This document shows positions 18,204 to 28,076 of a stretch of 62,161 nt of DNA, piece after piece. How positions within the stretch are numbered: the stretch's first letter is position 1; the number at the start of each line of letters is the position of its first letter. The notes beneath the pieces were generated by a model. The model was not told the origin of the DNA, searched no databases, and saw only the letters and a program-made list of their open reading frames with translations. Origin of the DNA: Planctomycetaceae bacterium. GTDB lineage: Bacteria > Planctomycetota > Planctomycetia > Planctomycetales > Planctomycetaceae. The stretch covers positions 1 through 62,161 of the forward strand of contig JAWKTX010000022.1 of assembly GCA_041398825.1 (NCBI GenBank). Reading direction: 5' to 3'. The translations under genes and the position numbers were made by a program.

Positions 18204-20231
18204 CTACCAAATCTGAATGCGTTGTTCTTTTGGCTTGAACAACTTATCACCGGGTTTTACCTGGAATGCCTCGTAGAACGCATCCAGATTGGAAACAGGT
18301 CCATTGGCCCGGAATGCTGACGGCGAATGCGGGTCGACGACAAGTCGGCGGACAAGCTCTTCTTCCCTGTACTTTCGCCGCCAGATTTGTGACCAGCCAA
18401 GGAAGAACCTCTGATTGGCGGTGTATCCATCCATTTCAGGGCCGGGTTTGTTTCCCAGTGACATTCGATAGGCCTTGAAGGCGATCGCCATGCCGCTCAG
18501 GTCAGCGATGTTCTCGCCCAGTGTCAATGCACCGTTGACGTTCTTTCCCGGCAGCGCTTCGTAGCCCTGATACTGATCGACAAGAGCTTTGGTTAGTTTT
18601 TCGAACGCTGCTTTGTCTTCATCGGTCCACCAGTTTTCCAGGTTACCGTCGCCATCGTACTTGCTGCCCTGGTCGTCGAATCCGTGGCTGATTTCGTGTC
18701 CGATGACGGCTCCGATGCCACCGTAATTGACGGCATCTTCTGCTTTCGGATCAAAGAACGGTGGCTGCAGAATGGCAGCCGGGAAGACAATCTCATTTTT
18801 GCCGGGGTTGTAGTAGGCGTTGACGGTCTGTGGCGTCATTCCCCATTCTTTTCGATCGACAGGCTGACCAAGCTTGTTGATCATTCGATTGTGCTCAAAC
18901 TGAGCTGATCGAAACATGTTGCCAATCAGGTCGTCTTCTCGAATCTCCAGTTTGCTGTAGTCGCGCCATTCATCCGGGTAGCCGATTTTCGGCGTGATCT
19001 TGTGAAGTTTTTCAAGCGCTTTTTGTTTTGTGGCATCGGTCATCCACGTGAGTTCATGGATGCTGGATTCATACGTTTTCAGCAGATTTGCGACCAGTTC
19101 ATCCATGCGTTTCTTTGCTTCCGGCGTGAAGTGGCGCTGGACGTAAATCTGTCCCAGTGCTTCCCCCAGGACTCCAAAGTCGCCAGCGCCGGCTCCGGAA
19201 ACAGCGTCAACGGCTTTCTTCCATCGCGGTTGCTGTTCAGGGATACCGGATATGGTCTTGTCGTGTAGTTCGAAGTGGGCGTCGACAAAGTCCTCATCCA
19301 GAAAAGGAGCGGCAGCGTCCAGAAGTTCGAAAGTCAGAAATTGCTTCCATGTTTCGACTGGTGTTTCTGCAAGAATTGAGTCCAGTTCCTCGAAGAAACT
19401 GGGAGTCATGACGTTGATTTCCGTCAGGTCAGCCGTTCCGGATGCCTTCAGATATTCGCTCCATGGGAAATTTGCTGTCAGCTCCGGAAGCGTGTCAACC
19501 TTTCGGATGTTGTATCGTTTTTCGGCGTTTCGCAATTCTGTTCGCGGCCACTGTGCCTTCGCGAATCTGGTTTGCAGTGCGAGGATTGCATCGGCGGCTT
19601 TTTCACCCTCTGGCAACGCGGCCAGTTCGAACAGGCGGGTGATGTATGATCGAAGGGCTTTGCGAGCGGCAACGTACTTCTCGTCGTCCAGCAGGTAATA
19701 ATCGCGGTCGGGCAGTGTCGTGCCACCCTGAGCGATCTGAGCCAGGTAGCGTGTCGAATCTTTGGCATCGATCATCACGAAGAATCCGAATGGTCCGCCC
19801 AGGCCAATCGTGTTCAGGTGGCCAAGAAGTGGTCCCAGCTCGGCTGTGGACTTCAGACTTTCGATTCTCGACATCTCTGATCTCAGAGGCGAAATGCCGT
19901 TTTTGGCAATTCGGTCCGTGTCCATGAAGCTGTTGTAGTAGGCCCCAACCTTTTTCATGTTCTCATCGGTCGGGTTTGCGGCAGCATCTTTGACGATCTG
20001 CAGGATGTTTTCCCGGGCGGCGTCATCAAGAGCAATGAAGGATCCGTAGTTCGACTTGTCACCCGGGATCTGGGTCATTTTAAGCCAGCGGCCATTCATG
20101 TGTTCGAACAGATCGTCCTGAACGCGAACTGTTGGCTCAATACCGTCCAGATCCAGACCTGAATACAAGTCCTCAGCCCGTGAGCTGGCTGTCACGATCA
20201 CGAGTAGAACTATTCCTTGCAGGAAGCGCAT
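18204..20231 (-). CDS. M13-family zinc metallopeptidase (neprilysin/PepO type), exported
   Basis: A 675-aa peptidase with a signal peptide (MRFLQGIVLLVIVTASSRAE). The zinc motif HEISH is at about 512-516 and the third ligand lies in GENIADLSG (about 572). NAYYNPGKNEIVFPAAILQ, the substrate-binding NAY/F motif, is upstream, and the N-terminal helical M13 domain opens with DDLFEHMNGRWL. The C-terminus ends IQIW, close to the family's usual CxxW but lacking the Cys. The length is typical. These enzymes cleave peptides outside the cytoplasm. ATG 20231 gives the signal peptide directly; a longer frame upstream is not protein-like. A terminator follows. Confidence 0.94.
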   Translation of the reverse strand: MRFLQGIVLLVIVTASSRAEDLYSGLDLDGIEPTVRVQDDLFEHMNGRWLKMTQIPGDKSNYGSFIALDDAARENILQIVKDAAANPTDENMKKVGAYYNSFMDTDRIAKNGISPLRSEMSRIESLKSTAELGPLLGHLNTIGLGGPFGFFVMIDAKDSTRYLAQIAQGGTTLPDRDYYLLDDEKYVAARKALRSYITRLFELAALPEGEKAADAILALQTRFAKAQWPRTELRNAEKRYNIRKVDTLPELTANFPWSEYLKASGTADLTEINVMTPSFFEELDSILAETPVETWKQFLTFELLDAAAPFLDEDFVDAHFELHDKTISGIPEQQPRWKKAVDAVSGAGAGDFGVLGEALGQIYVQRHFTPEAKKRMDELVANLLKTYESSIHELTWMTDATKQKALEKLHKITPKIGYPDEWRDYSKLEIREDDLIGNMFRSAQFEHNRMINKLGQPVDRKEWGMTPQTVNAYYNPGKNEIVFPAAILQPPFFDPKAEDAVNYGGIGAVIGHEISHGFDDQGSKYDGDGNLENWWTDEDKAAFEKLTKALVDQYQGYEALPGKNVNGALTLGENIADLSGMAIAFKAYRMSLGNKPGPEMDGYTANQRFFLGWSQIWRRKYREEELVRRLVVDPHSPSAFRANGPVSNLDAFYEAFQVKPGDKLFKPKEQRIQIW

Positions 20232-20695
20232 TTTGAAGTCCCTCAGTTTTAAATTCCATTGCCTGTTCCGTTTCCCGGAACGCCTGGGAAAGTGTAGCAA
20301 GGCAGGCGGAGTGATGCCTCCGATGCCTCGAATGTTGCGTATTTGCCCCCAATGGGCTGGGGGTTCCTGCGTCACAGGCGTGCAACCGTGCGGGTTTTGC
20401 AAATTTTGTGTGGCGGATTGCCAACACTGAGTCGCCTGGATGCATCATCCTGCGGAATTTCACCAGTCGCTGTTTTTCAACAGTTCTTTAAGAAACAGAA
20501 CGACATCCTACCGCCCCAACAAAACCGAATAACTGACATCAATCCTGTGCCGCCGTCGATTTTTTGGCCTTTTCTTGTCGCTGTCAGGAAGCAAGGTTGT
20601 CGTGCACAGAATTCACAATTCTCCGTGCCAGGTTACTGTCGTTGCGGGCCCTTCTGTTTCCTCCAGCGTCTTTTGAGCAACACGAAAGTAGAATC
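20232..20695. other. Divergent intergenic region
   Basis: It separates the minus-strand peptidase from the plus-strand TadE gene and should hold both promoters. A small hairpin (GTTCCG with CGGAAC, about 20262-20281) lies close to the peptidase start. No gene recognised. Confidence 0.35.
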
Positions 20696-21151
20696 ATGCA
20701 GTACGTCACCAGAAACCCCCGTCGATTTCGGTTCAGAGATCGCAAAGGCGCGGCCATTGTGGAACTTGCTGCAGTCCTGCCGGTGTTCATGATGACGCTG
20801 ATCGGCATTATTGAATTTGGTCGAGCGATGTCGGTGAGTCAGATGCTGAACGCTGCTGCACGCGAGGGTTGTCGACAGGCGATCCTTGATGGATCGACGA
20901 ACGCGAATGTGACTGCCGACGTCAGGGATCTGGTTGTCAACACGGTCAACTGCCCGATTGGTGCAGTGACTGTCACGATCGCGGTGACCTCCGAATCCAC
21001 CGGGCAAACGCTAACGGACGTCAGTCTGGCAAAGCCTCGAGACTTGATTGAAGTCGACGTTCTGGTTCCTCAGGAATCCTGCAGCTATGCGCTGTCCCGT
21101 TGGCTGTCTGGTCGGTCCCTGCGTGGGCAGTGTGCTATGCGGCACGAGTAG
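20696..21151 (+). CDS. TadE-like pseudopilin/assembly protein
   Basis: A 151-aa protein with the TadE layout: a short basic N-terminus, then RKGAAIVELAAVLPVFMM as the membrane helix with the conserved Glu, then IEFGRAMSVSQMLNAAAREG. It ends in MRHE, as planctomycete TadE-like proteins often do. TadE proteins are minor pilins of Flp/Tad pili. ATG 20696 is chosen for the short basic leader. It begins a same-strand group of three genes with a TadG-like protein, but no Tad ATPase, secretin or prepilin peptidase lies in the window. Confidence 0.85.
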   Translation: MQYVTRNPRRFRFRDRKGAAIVELAAVLPVFMMTLIGIIEFGRAMSVSQMLNAAAREGCRQAILDGSTNANVTADVRDLVVNTVNCPIGAVTVTIAVTSESTGQTLTDVSLAKPRDLIEVDVLVPQESCSYALSRWLSGRSLRGQCAMRHE

Positions 21152-21237
21152 AGTTCCGAATCTGCTCAGTCAGGCACGATTCAAGAACCGGTGAATACAC
21201 CAAATTCCATCTCGACAATTCAGGGGAGAACAATGCC

Positions 21238-21969
21238 ATGGTCACTTCAACCATCCCGAAGACATTGCGGGGCCTGTGTGCCCGCAGAGTCGGTCTCTTG
21301 CTTACGGGGCTGTGCCTCGCTTCAGCATCAAATTCGCTTCAGGCGGAAGAAGAACGAACTCTGATCAAGGTTGAAGAAGACTGGGAAGCGCTGATCACAG
21401 AAGCTGACGAGGATTCCTGCAGCCCGCAGATCATCAATGTGATCTCCCCGGTACAGACTCTGTCGGGACTTTATGGCATGGTTGAACTCAACCACAACTC
21501 CTTCCCAACCTTCAACGAAGGAGGAATTCAGCTTCAGGGGCGAACGGGAGAAGATCTAAACTGGGCTCGTTCTTTCGCTTACGATCGTCGACTGCGTCAC
21601 AGCTATGATCGATTGCAGTACACAGTCGGGCTTCGAGTTCTGCAGGAAGAATATTTCGACAATGCCGACTTACTGCTGATCGTCAAGAAGGTAGCCTCCA
21701 AATCGTGGGGCAATCTGAATAACGATGTCATGGTACTGGGGCTCCGGATGGAAGACGCCACTCTCGATGATTACTCACCCGAGTTTTCTGTGGCATCAAG
21801 CAGCGTTCACGTCGGTGCACATCGTGTCGCGTCAATGTATATGAAGGAGTGTCGCCGCTACTACTCCAACGGAGACGTCGAGACCGATACAACCGTTCGC
21901 TACGCGAAACGGTATGTGGAAGTGGAAGGCGCGATCATGCTGGACTACTACTCAAGCGTTCTTGAATAA
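21238..21969 (+). CDS. Exported protein of unknown function in the Tad-like group
   Basis: A 243-aa protein with a signal peptide (basic start, hydrophobic LLLTGLCLASASNSLQA, cleavage before EEE). The mature part is acidic and rich in aromatic residues: CSPQIINVISPVQTLSGLYG, YDRRLRHSYDRLQY, and a C-terminal YVEVEGAIMLDYYSSVLE. No family recognised. Its place between a TadE-like and a TadG-like gene, 86 bp after the first, suggests an accessory role in the same envelope structure. Confidence 0.7.
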   Translation: MVTSTIPKTLRGLCARRVGLLLTGLCLASASNSLQAEEERTLIKVEEDWEALITEADEDSCSPQIINVISPVQTLSGLYGMVELNHNSFPTFNEGGIQLQGRTGEDLNWARSFAYDRRLRHSYDRLQYTVGLRVLQEEYFDNADLLLIVKKVASKSWGNLNNDVMVLGLRMEDATLDDYSPEFSVASSSVHVGAHRVASMYMKECRRYYSNGDVETDTTVRYAKRYVEVEGAIMLDYYSSVLE

Positions 21970-22072
21970 AGAACGGGCCTGTTTCTTCCCTCAAGAGTGG
22001 CTTCTGTTTTGGTGTTCAGCATTCACTGGTTTATCAGGAAAATCCGGGCGTTCTTCCAATTGGAGACAGGTC

Positions 22073-23266
22073 ATGAGAATAAGCGTTAAGATCAATCAGC
22101 CACCAAAGCGAGAAGGATCCATCCTTGTGATGGCAGCGGTTGTAATGGCCATTGTAATGGCGTTTGCAGCCTTCACTGTGGACCTTGGTATGATCACCGT
22201 GACCAAGGGGCAGCTGCAGAATGCCGCAGACTCAGCTGCGCATGCCACCGCCAAAGAGCTACTTCGGGCGTTTGGTCCCTCAGCGACGCTGACTCCAGCC
22301 GAAGCAGAAACTGCAGCCAGGGCAAGAGCAGTCGAAATGGTGGGGCGGTTCCGAAGTGGGGACGTCCAGTCCACGATTGCCGTAGATACGCGTGACGTTC
22401 GGTTTGGAAATCGCAGCTGGGACGAAGCGAACCAGGAGTGGTTGATGCAATGGGGCGTCCAGCCATACAACATGGTCGAAGTGACCGCGCGGCGAACAGC
22501 TGCAACGAACAGCGCATTACCCATGACATTCGCTCGTTTCCTCGGCATCTCAAGTCACGACGTCGCGGCTTCCAGCATTGCCTCAGTCGCACCGATTAAC
22601 GGTTTCGAAAAACCGAAGCCAAACGAAACCGTTGATATCCTTCCGATAGCTGTGGATCTGCAGACGTGGGAAAGTCTGATGGTTGCTGCAGCTGGAAATT
22701 CAAGTGGGGGCACGTCGTCCACATTCAAAGATGTCTATCGCTATGCGAATTCTACCGGTGGAATCCTGTCTGGCTCAGACGGCGTTCTGGAGTTTGACAT
22801 CTACCCGGATGTCAATACGAGTTTACCACCTGGAAATCGCGGCACAGTCGATCTGGGCAGTCCAAATAACAGCACCGCCGACCTGAAGCGTCAGATTGTC
22901 AATGGGCTGAATGAATATGACATGAGCTACTTTCCAAATGGTGAACTCATGTGTTCTTTCGAGCATCCGGTTCAGTTGAACGGAGATCCGGGCATCAGTG
23001 CCGGAATTGAAGCGTCATTGAAGAGCATTATTGGTCAGGTGCGAGCTATACCGATCTTCACTCAGGTATCCGGGCCGGGAAACAATGCCAACTACACGGT
23101 CGTGAAATTTGTGGGCGTGCGAATCATGGCTGTGAATCTGAAGGGTGGCCCCAAGAGTCGTTACCTGATGGTACAGCCAGCCGAGTTTTCGTCACCGTAT
23201 GTCATTCGATCCAATGGAGATATCCAGTTCGATTCCATTGTCAGTCAGCCTTACCTCATTCGCTAG
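22073..23266 (+). CDS. TadG-like protein with N-terminal pilin-type helix
   Basis: A 397-aa protein. REGSILVMAAVVMAIVMAFA (about residues 12-31) is a class III pilin-like or TadG-type segment, followed by DLGMITVTKGQLQNAADSAA and a second AxxAAR helix, matching the Flp/TadG N-terminal domain. The C-terminal part (from about 180) is soluble and unrecognised, without a clear von Willebrand A motif. With the TadE-like protein it probably belongs to a cell-surface pilus or anchor. ATG 22073 is preceded by a GGAGAC ribosome site. It overlaps the converging next gene by 11 bp. Confidence 0.8.
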   Translation: MRISVKINQPPKREGSILVMAAVVMAIVMAFAAFTVDLGMITVTKGQLQNAADSAAHATAKELLRAFGPSATLTPAEAETAARARAVEMVGRFRSGDVQSTIAVDTRDVRFGNRSWDEANQEWLMQWGVQPYNMVEVTARRTAATNSALPMTFARFLGISSHDVAASSIASVAPINGFEKPKPNETVDILPIAVDLQTWESLMVAAAGNSSGGTSSTFKDVYRYANSTGGILSGSDGVLEFDIYPDVNTSLPPGNRGTVDLGSPNNSTADLKRQIVNGLNEYDMSYFPNGELMCSFEHPVQLNGDPGISAGIEASLKSIIGQVRAIPIFTQVSGPGNNANYTVVKFVGVRIMAVNLKGGPKSRYLMVQPAEFSSPYVIRSNGDIQFDSIVSQPYLIR

Positions 23267-24872
23267 TTCGGCCAGCTTCGACTTGACGCAGCGACAGAAT
23301 GAGTCGATGTCGATCCGCTCGGATTCGATGAATGCGATAACTTCCGGGGGCCTCTTCTGTAACAGAACCTGACAGCACTGAAACGTCCGTTAACTCCGCC
23401 AAAGCCTGCATCGAGAATTCTCTCGGAATGGCTGGCGGAGTTAAGTCGTTTAAGAGCTTTCGGCTCATTTGTTCGACCAGTGTCGTCATCACGTTTGGCG
23501 GGTCACCGGCTGTGTACTGTTCCTGAGTCGGACCGTCCGGTTGGGAGGCAGGTTCTGAACCCTGCGGAATGCGAAGGGGCTGCGAAAAATCCTCCGAAAG
23601 CTGTTGCTTCACTGGAATGACCGTGATTCCATCATTTGTCAGCGCCCAGCGATTGTCATCGACTGTGATACCTTTCCACCGGGATTCGATCACCATCCAC
23701 TGGCTGGTTCCTCCGAATGTCGGGATGACACGCAGTGTTAATCTGAGCGTAATACGACCCTGTGAAAAAATGACCTGAAGCGGAGCCTGAGCGGCAAGTT
23801 CCACAGAGAAGACCGTGGCAACGCCAGCCTCAGGAGTGAAAAGGTCTGCCGCAATACGCTCGGCTTGTCGCTGAATAACGTCCAGCGTCATCCCGGGCGA
23901 ATCGTCGGATTGGAGTAGTTTCGACAATCCGGCCCGGAGTCGGTTGAGTTGGTTGTCTGTGATGATCAGACCGCCGGGTACGAAACGGTTGATAACATCG
24001 TTCAGCAGGTGGTCATTGAGAACAACTAACACGTCTTCTTTGTCTGCGAGTTCTATGTCCGGCGCGACGCGTTCACGATCAGGGTTTGGTTGCCTCAGGA
24101 CAAGCTGACCGGCCAGCTCCTTCGAGAGAATCAAACCTCGTACGGACTGCTCCGTTGAATCAGTCGATAGCTGCTGCCCGGACACCTGAAGTAGCGATTC
24201 CACACGCGGGATGATCGACTGGATGGTCGAATTGAGTTTTGATAACTCGGCATCGACCCCAGCGTCGACACGCGGGATAATGTCGCGCGACAGATCTTCG
24301 GCCAGAGCGCGGTCGATCCGGGGTGATCGCCGCAGGACCTCGGACCAGGCGATCTGATCTGCGGCCGGGCCGATTAATGGCAGCATACTGGCAATGCTCA
24401 TCACGCGAACGGGGTTCTGCGAAGCCTGGATCACGCCGTAGCCTTTGTTGGTAAGCAGCTGCGGTCCGTTGATGTAGACGGGTTTGGTGATTTCAAAACG
24501 ATGCAATCCGTCGCTGTGAATCAGCGCCTGTGGATTTCTGGTTTCGGTGCGGCTGGTCACTGTGCCTGAAGTAATGATCTCTGCGTGCAGCCAGCGGGCA
24601 TCAGGAACAATTCGGAGACGGGTTTCAGTGATGGTCGTCTGACATCCCTGAACAGGATTTCCAAGCAGTTCTTTCGTTACCGGCTCAGATTCGCGTCGCT
24701 GTTCCTGAACCCGTTTTTCGACAAGACTCGATCGAATCACCACCGCGGCCAGGATCCCATCGTCTTCCGATACCGCGATTTGCTGCCCGGTGGCTTTTGG
24801 CAGCAGAATGCTCGACGCCCACAATCCGATCAGAAACCAGCATGGCATGGTATTTTTCTGTGTCGGTTGCAT
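23256..24872 (-). CDS. Exported protein of unknown function (538 aa)
   Basis: It starts MQPTQKNTMPCWFLIGLWAS with a signal peptide ending near TGQ. The long mature part alternates beta-rich and helical stretches. DVINRFVPGGLIITDNQLN and SRWKGITVDDNRWALTNDG are distinctive, and the whole has no recognised domain. The upstream 31 codons open in the same frame lack protein character, so ATG 24872 is chosen. It converges with the TadG-like gene, with 11 bp of overlap, so the two transcripts are antisense at their ends. Confidence 0.7.
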   Translation of the reverse strand: MQPTQKNTMPCWFLIGLWASSILLPKATGQQIAVSEDDGILAAVVIRSSLVEKRVQEQRRESEPVTKELLGNPVQGCQTTITETRLRIVPDARWLHAEIITSGTVTSRTETRNPQALIHSDGLHRFEITKPVYINGPQLLTNKGYGVIQASQNPVRVMSIASMLPLIGPAADQIAWSEVLRRSPRIDRALAEDLSRDIIPRVDAGVDAELSKLNSTIQSIIPRVESLLQVSGQQLSTDSTEQSVRGLILSKELAGQLVLRQPNPDRERVAPDIELADKEDVLVVLNDHLLNDVINRFVPGGLIITDNQLNRLRAGLSKLLQSDDSPGMTLDVIQRQAERIAADLFTPEAGVATVFSVELAAQAPLQVIFSQGRITLRLTLRVIPTFGGTSQWMVIESRWKGITVDDNRWALTNDGITVIPVKQQLSEDFSQPLRIPQGSEPASQPDGPTQEQYTAGDPPNVMTTLVEQMSRKLLNDLTPPAIPREFSMQALAELTDVSVLSGSVTEEAPGSYRIHRIRADRHRLILSLRQVEAGRTSE

Positions 24873-25133
24873 GTTCCCGAGACTTTCGGGTGGATGAAGG
24901 AGGGTTCTGAACGCCGGGCAGCCTGTTCGAGCTGAAAGAATGCCACAACCAGACCGAAGATTCAATCCGTTGTCCGGAATCCCGCGAAATACTCGCGACG
25001 TGTTACATTTCCTGGTAGCCTTTGCTCGCGCGGCGAGATGCCAGCCACCAGAATGGGAGCGAAAAACCGGTTTTCGCCCCTGGCACCTGTCTCAGAGTTG
25101 TGCCGGAACGTTGTTTGTCCAGGGCGAGTACAG

Positions 25134-26303
25134 ATGACTTTGTTTTTACAAATCGTAGCGGGGTTCTTTGTCGCTCTTATACTTGTCGGAGCCCTCGCCT
25201 TTTGGTTTATTCGACGCAAGATTCGTAAGTTTACCCAGAACTTTGGAGGCATCATCGAAAAGGCGCTGGAACAGGCCATGTCCGGTTCCATGGTGCCCCC
25301 GTTCCGAATGCATTTGAAGTTGCACGAATCCGATGACGACGAAGATTCACCGTTTCATCACATCGATGATGTTGAGCGTCTGAGTGAACAGTTTGATGGA
25401 CTTGGGTTTGAGCGGGTGGCGGATTTTGACGTCACAAACATGCCGCTCGGAATTCGAGGCTGGATTCACGCGGAGCATCGGCTGTTCGCAATTGTCTATG
25501 ACCATCCCGTTGGTGGCGCAATTTGCGATGTGAGCAGGCGATACACGGATATGGCAAGCTGGACAGCTTCGAATTCGAAGTACGACGGCATGAACATGCC
25601 GCCCGGCGCGCATGCGGTTTTTCTTCCGGAATCTTCAGTCGAAGAACTCATGCAGAGAGTTCTGGAAGAGTCTCCTGTTAACAACATTATGCCCGCGGAT
25701 CGCGAAAAATTTGCCTATGTGGTTGAAGCCGCCTATGCACGAACAATGAACTGGAACATTGAACGAGGAGGTCCGACGGAACAGGAAATTCGCCGTATGG
25801 CAGAAATCAACGGCGACGAAGCGACCGACGAATTCGTTGATCAGGTCCAGTCAGCATGGAAAAGAGCCATCAGCGAGTTTCTTTCTGAAAAGGCGCTGCA
25901 GCTTTGGAAAAAGGATCAGAGCCTGACAGACGCGCAGTTCGATCGGATTCAGCATCGATTGACCGTAATACATAATCGCATCCAGCCGGAACAAATGATG
26001 ATGGCTGTGTTCCCCGATTTTGAACTGGCGGATGCGAACATGGACGATGAAGATTCGGATGCTGAAACCCGGCGACAAGCCCGTATTTTTGAGAAACTCA
26101 AAGCTCTGCTGCGACGTGAACCTGTGCCAAAAGCCTTCGAAAAACTGCTTCAGGTTGCAGGGCAGTCCGAAGCCTGGGCACTTCAGGGTTCGATTGCAAA
26201 GCCGATCCAGTGTGATATCTGGCTGCGACCGGACGACGAAGACGTCGATGAAGAGGACGAAGAGTTTGACACGAGCGAATATGACGACGAAATCAGTTTG
26301 TGA
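25134..26303 (+). CDS. Membrane-anchored acidic protein
   Basis: A 389-aa protein with one N-terminal membrane helix (about residues 4-24, LQIVAGFFVALILVGALAF) followed by basic RRKIRKFTQ, so the bulk is cytosolic. The mid part includes GFERVADFDVTNMPLGIRGW, and the C-terminus is strongly acidic (DEDVDEEDEEFDTSEYDDE). No family recognised. It converges with the rhomboid-like gene, 41 bp away. Confidence 0.7.
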   Translation: MTLFLQIVAGFFVALILVGALAFWFIRRKIRKFTQNFGGIIEKALEQAMSGSMVPPFRMHLKLHESDDDEDSPFHHIDDVERLSEQFDGLGFERVADFDVTNMPLGIRGWIHAEHRLFAIVYDHPVGGAICDVSRRYTDMASWTASNSKYDGMNMPPGAHAVFLPESSVEELMQRVLEESPVNNIMPADREKFAYVVEAAYARTMNWNIERGGPTEQEIRRMAEINGDEATDEFVDQVQSAWKRAISEFLSEKALQLWKKDQSLTDAQFDRIQHRLTVIHNRIQPEQMMMAVFPDFELADANMDDEDSDAETRRQARIFEKLKALLRREPVPKAFEKLLQVAGQSEAWALQGSIAKPIQCDIWLRPDDEDVDEEDEEFDTSEYDDEISL

Positions 26304-26344
26304 GTGATCCGACGCCGATTCCGGATTCGGTTTCCAGCGTCGAA

Positions 26345-27157
26345 TCAATGCGACATGGATTTGCCGCTGGTCACGTGTTCGTGATTTCGAATATGTTCTG
26401 CGCAGTAGCAGAGGTCGCCGTCGCACTCAGCGCAGTATCGAAAATCCATTTGTGGGTGTGTCTTGTCCGTGATCTGACAAATCGTGCACTTATGAAAGTA
26501 CTCGGCCGGTTTGTCAGACAATTGTCGGAATTGCCGTTTCATGTGCCGGTGTCCGCCAAGAATGCGGTAGCGAATGTCGCCGGCAAAGAACAACAGGAAA
26601 TTCAGCACTGACGCGATGATGGTCAGCTTAAGGGGCCAGGTTCCGACGATGACTCCCAGTCCGTAACCAATCCATGTCAGCATCGCCAGCCACTTAATCT
26701 TTACCGGCAGGATGAAGAAGAGGTGCAAAGTGAAATCCGGGTTCAGGAATGCGAACGCAAGAAAAACGGTTCCCTGCAGGAAGGCATTTGTGGCGAATCC
26801 ATTTGGCAGGATGAATGCCGCGATCAGCGTCGAGATGTAGCCAATCAATAGGAACATGTTGTAGCGAAACGTTCCCCAGTACTGCTCCAGCGCTGTCCCC
26901 ATCATGTAGAACAGCCAGTAGTAGAAAAATGCCCAGACAGGGTGGCTTCCGACAGGGACAAACAGAAACGTCAGCAGCCGATGCCAGTCGCCCCGTTTTA
27001 CTGCACCCACATCCATCACGATGTTGCCGATTAGTTCGGGGTTTCCCGATGAAAGCACGAAAACAGCGACCTGGCCGAAGATCAGCAGGATGGTCAGGTT
27101 GGGGATGGCGTAACGTCCGAGATGACGCTGCAGCCGGGTTAAGAGCCTGTCGAACAT
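26345..27157 (-). CDS. Rhomboid-like membrane protein without catalytic Ser, zinc-binding tail
   Basis: A 270-aa protein with about six membrane segments in rhomboid order, including a YWLFYMMGTALEQYWGTFRY loop and NAFLQGTVFLAFAFLNPDF. The GxSG motif of active rhomboids is absent, so I infer a pseudo-rhomboid. The C-terminal 50 residues hold paired cysteines and histidines (CTIC, YCAECDGDLCYCAEH, HEH), a likely zinc ribbon. ATG 27157 is chosen because the upstream 50 residues look untranslated. A second, active rhomboid is encoded at 33643-34629. Confidence 0.75.
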   Translation of the reverse strand: MFDRLLTRLQRHLGRYAIPNLTILLIFGQVAVFVLSSGNPELIGNIVMDVGAVKRGDWHRLLTFLFVPVGSHPVWAFFYYWLFYMMGTALEQYWGTFRYNMFLLIGYISTLIAAFILPNGFATNAFLQGTVFLAFAFLNPDFTLHLFFILPVKIKWLAMLTWIGYGLGVIVGTWPLKLTIIASVLNFLLFFAGDIRYRILGGHRHMKRQFRQLSDKPAEYFHKCTICQITDKTHPQMDFRYCAECDGDLCYCAEHIRNHEHVTSGKSMSH

Positions 27158-27340
27158 CTGGGTCCTCTGATTTACATTGAGGCTTGAGCTCAAAATCCTG
27201 TTCATAGCCGGGGAAACTGGGAGATCGGCGGTTTCAGCAGTGTAACAACCTGAGTTCGTTGATGCTGAATTCTGCAAAATCCGGAATTGTGCCGTGAGAT
27301 TTTGCACGAATCGGGGACTGTATCAACGGAGGATACGAAT

Positions 27341-27922
27341 ATGCCACATCCGGAAACACGCCATAGTCTGATTGTGCGGCTCAGGAATGAGCAAGATGAA
27401 CCAGCATGGCGCGAGTTCGTGACGACTTACGAATCCTTTCTGAGGAAACTGGTTTCTCGACAGGGCGTTCCGGAGCATCATGTACCCGATGTCACGCAGC
27501 AGATTCTGATCGCTATCGGTCGATCCGTCGAAAACTGGAGTCCTGATGATCGTCCGGAGTCTTTTCGTCGATGGCTGACAACTGTTTCTCGCCACGTCGT
27601 TATTAAGTTCATGACCCGCGAACGGAAGCAGGCCGCTGGCCCCGGCGGAACCGAATGGGTCGAACAGCTTCGCAGTGTGCCGGCAGTGCCCGATCCCGGC
27701 GATGACGCACGATATCGGCATGAGTTGATCGTCTGGGCCGCAGAGCAGGTGCGCCATGAGTTTCTGGAGTCCAGTTGGTCTGCATTCTGGTTGACGGTCA
27801 TCGAAGGTTTGTCTGTGGGTGAAGTCGCGCAACAACTGGGCATTACCCCGGGAAGTATTTACATGTCACGCAGTCGAATCATGTCCCGTATCAGGAAGAA
27901 GATTCAGGAGCTCAACGACTAA
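27341..27922 (+). CDS. ECF-type RNA polymerase sigma factor
   Basis: A 193-aa sigma-70 family protein. Region 2: WREFVTTYESFLRKLVSR, then VPDVTQQILIAI and FRRWLTTVSRHVVIKF. Region 4: WSAFWLTVIEGLSVGEVAQQ with the helix-turn-helix LGITPGSIYMSRSRIM. ATG 27341 follows a GGAGGA box by 6 nt. A kinase gene with an N-terminal anti-sigma-type zinc finger follows 154 bp downstream, a pairing known in planctomycetes, where the kinase is thought to regulate the sigma factor. Confidence 0.92.
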   Translation: MPHPETRHSLIVRLRNEQDEPAWREFVTTYESFLRKLVSRQGVPEHHVPDVTQQILIAIGRSVENWSPDDRPESFRRWLTTVSRHVVIKFMTRERKQAAGPGGTEWVEQLRSVPAVPDPGDDARYRHELIVWAAEQVRHEFLESSWSAFWLTVIEGLSVGEVAQQLGITPGSIYMSRSRIMSRIRKKIQELND

Positions 27923-28076
27923 GCCGTCTGTCTTCGTGGCTATCGCTGTGGCCAACACTGACATTGCGTGCGGTTTCAACGGCTGGCTCTTGTCGTTTCC
28001 AGTGAGAAGCTTGTTCCATTTGAAAACTTCAGAGGGGTGGCCCCGTCTCTCATTTTGAAATTGATCGGCAGAAACT

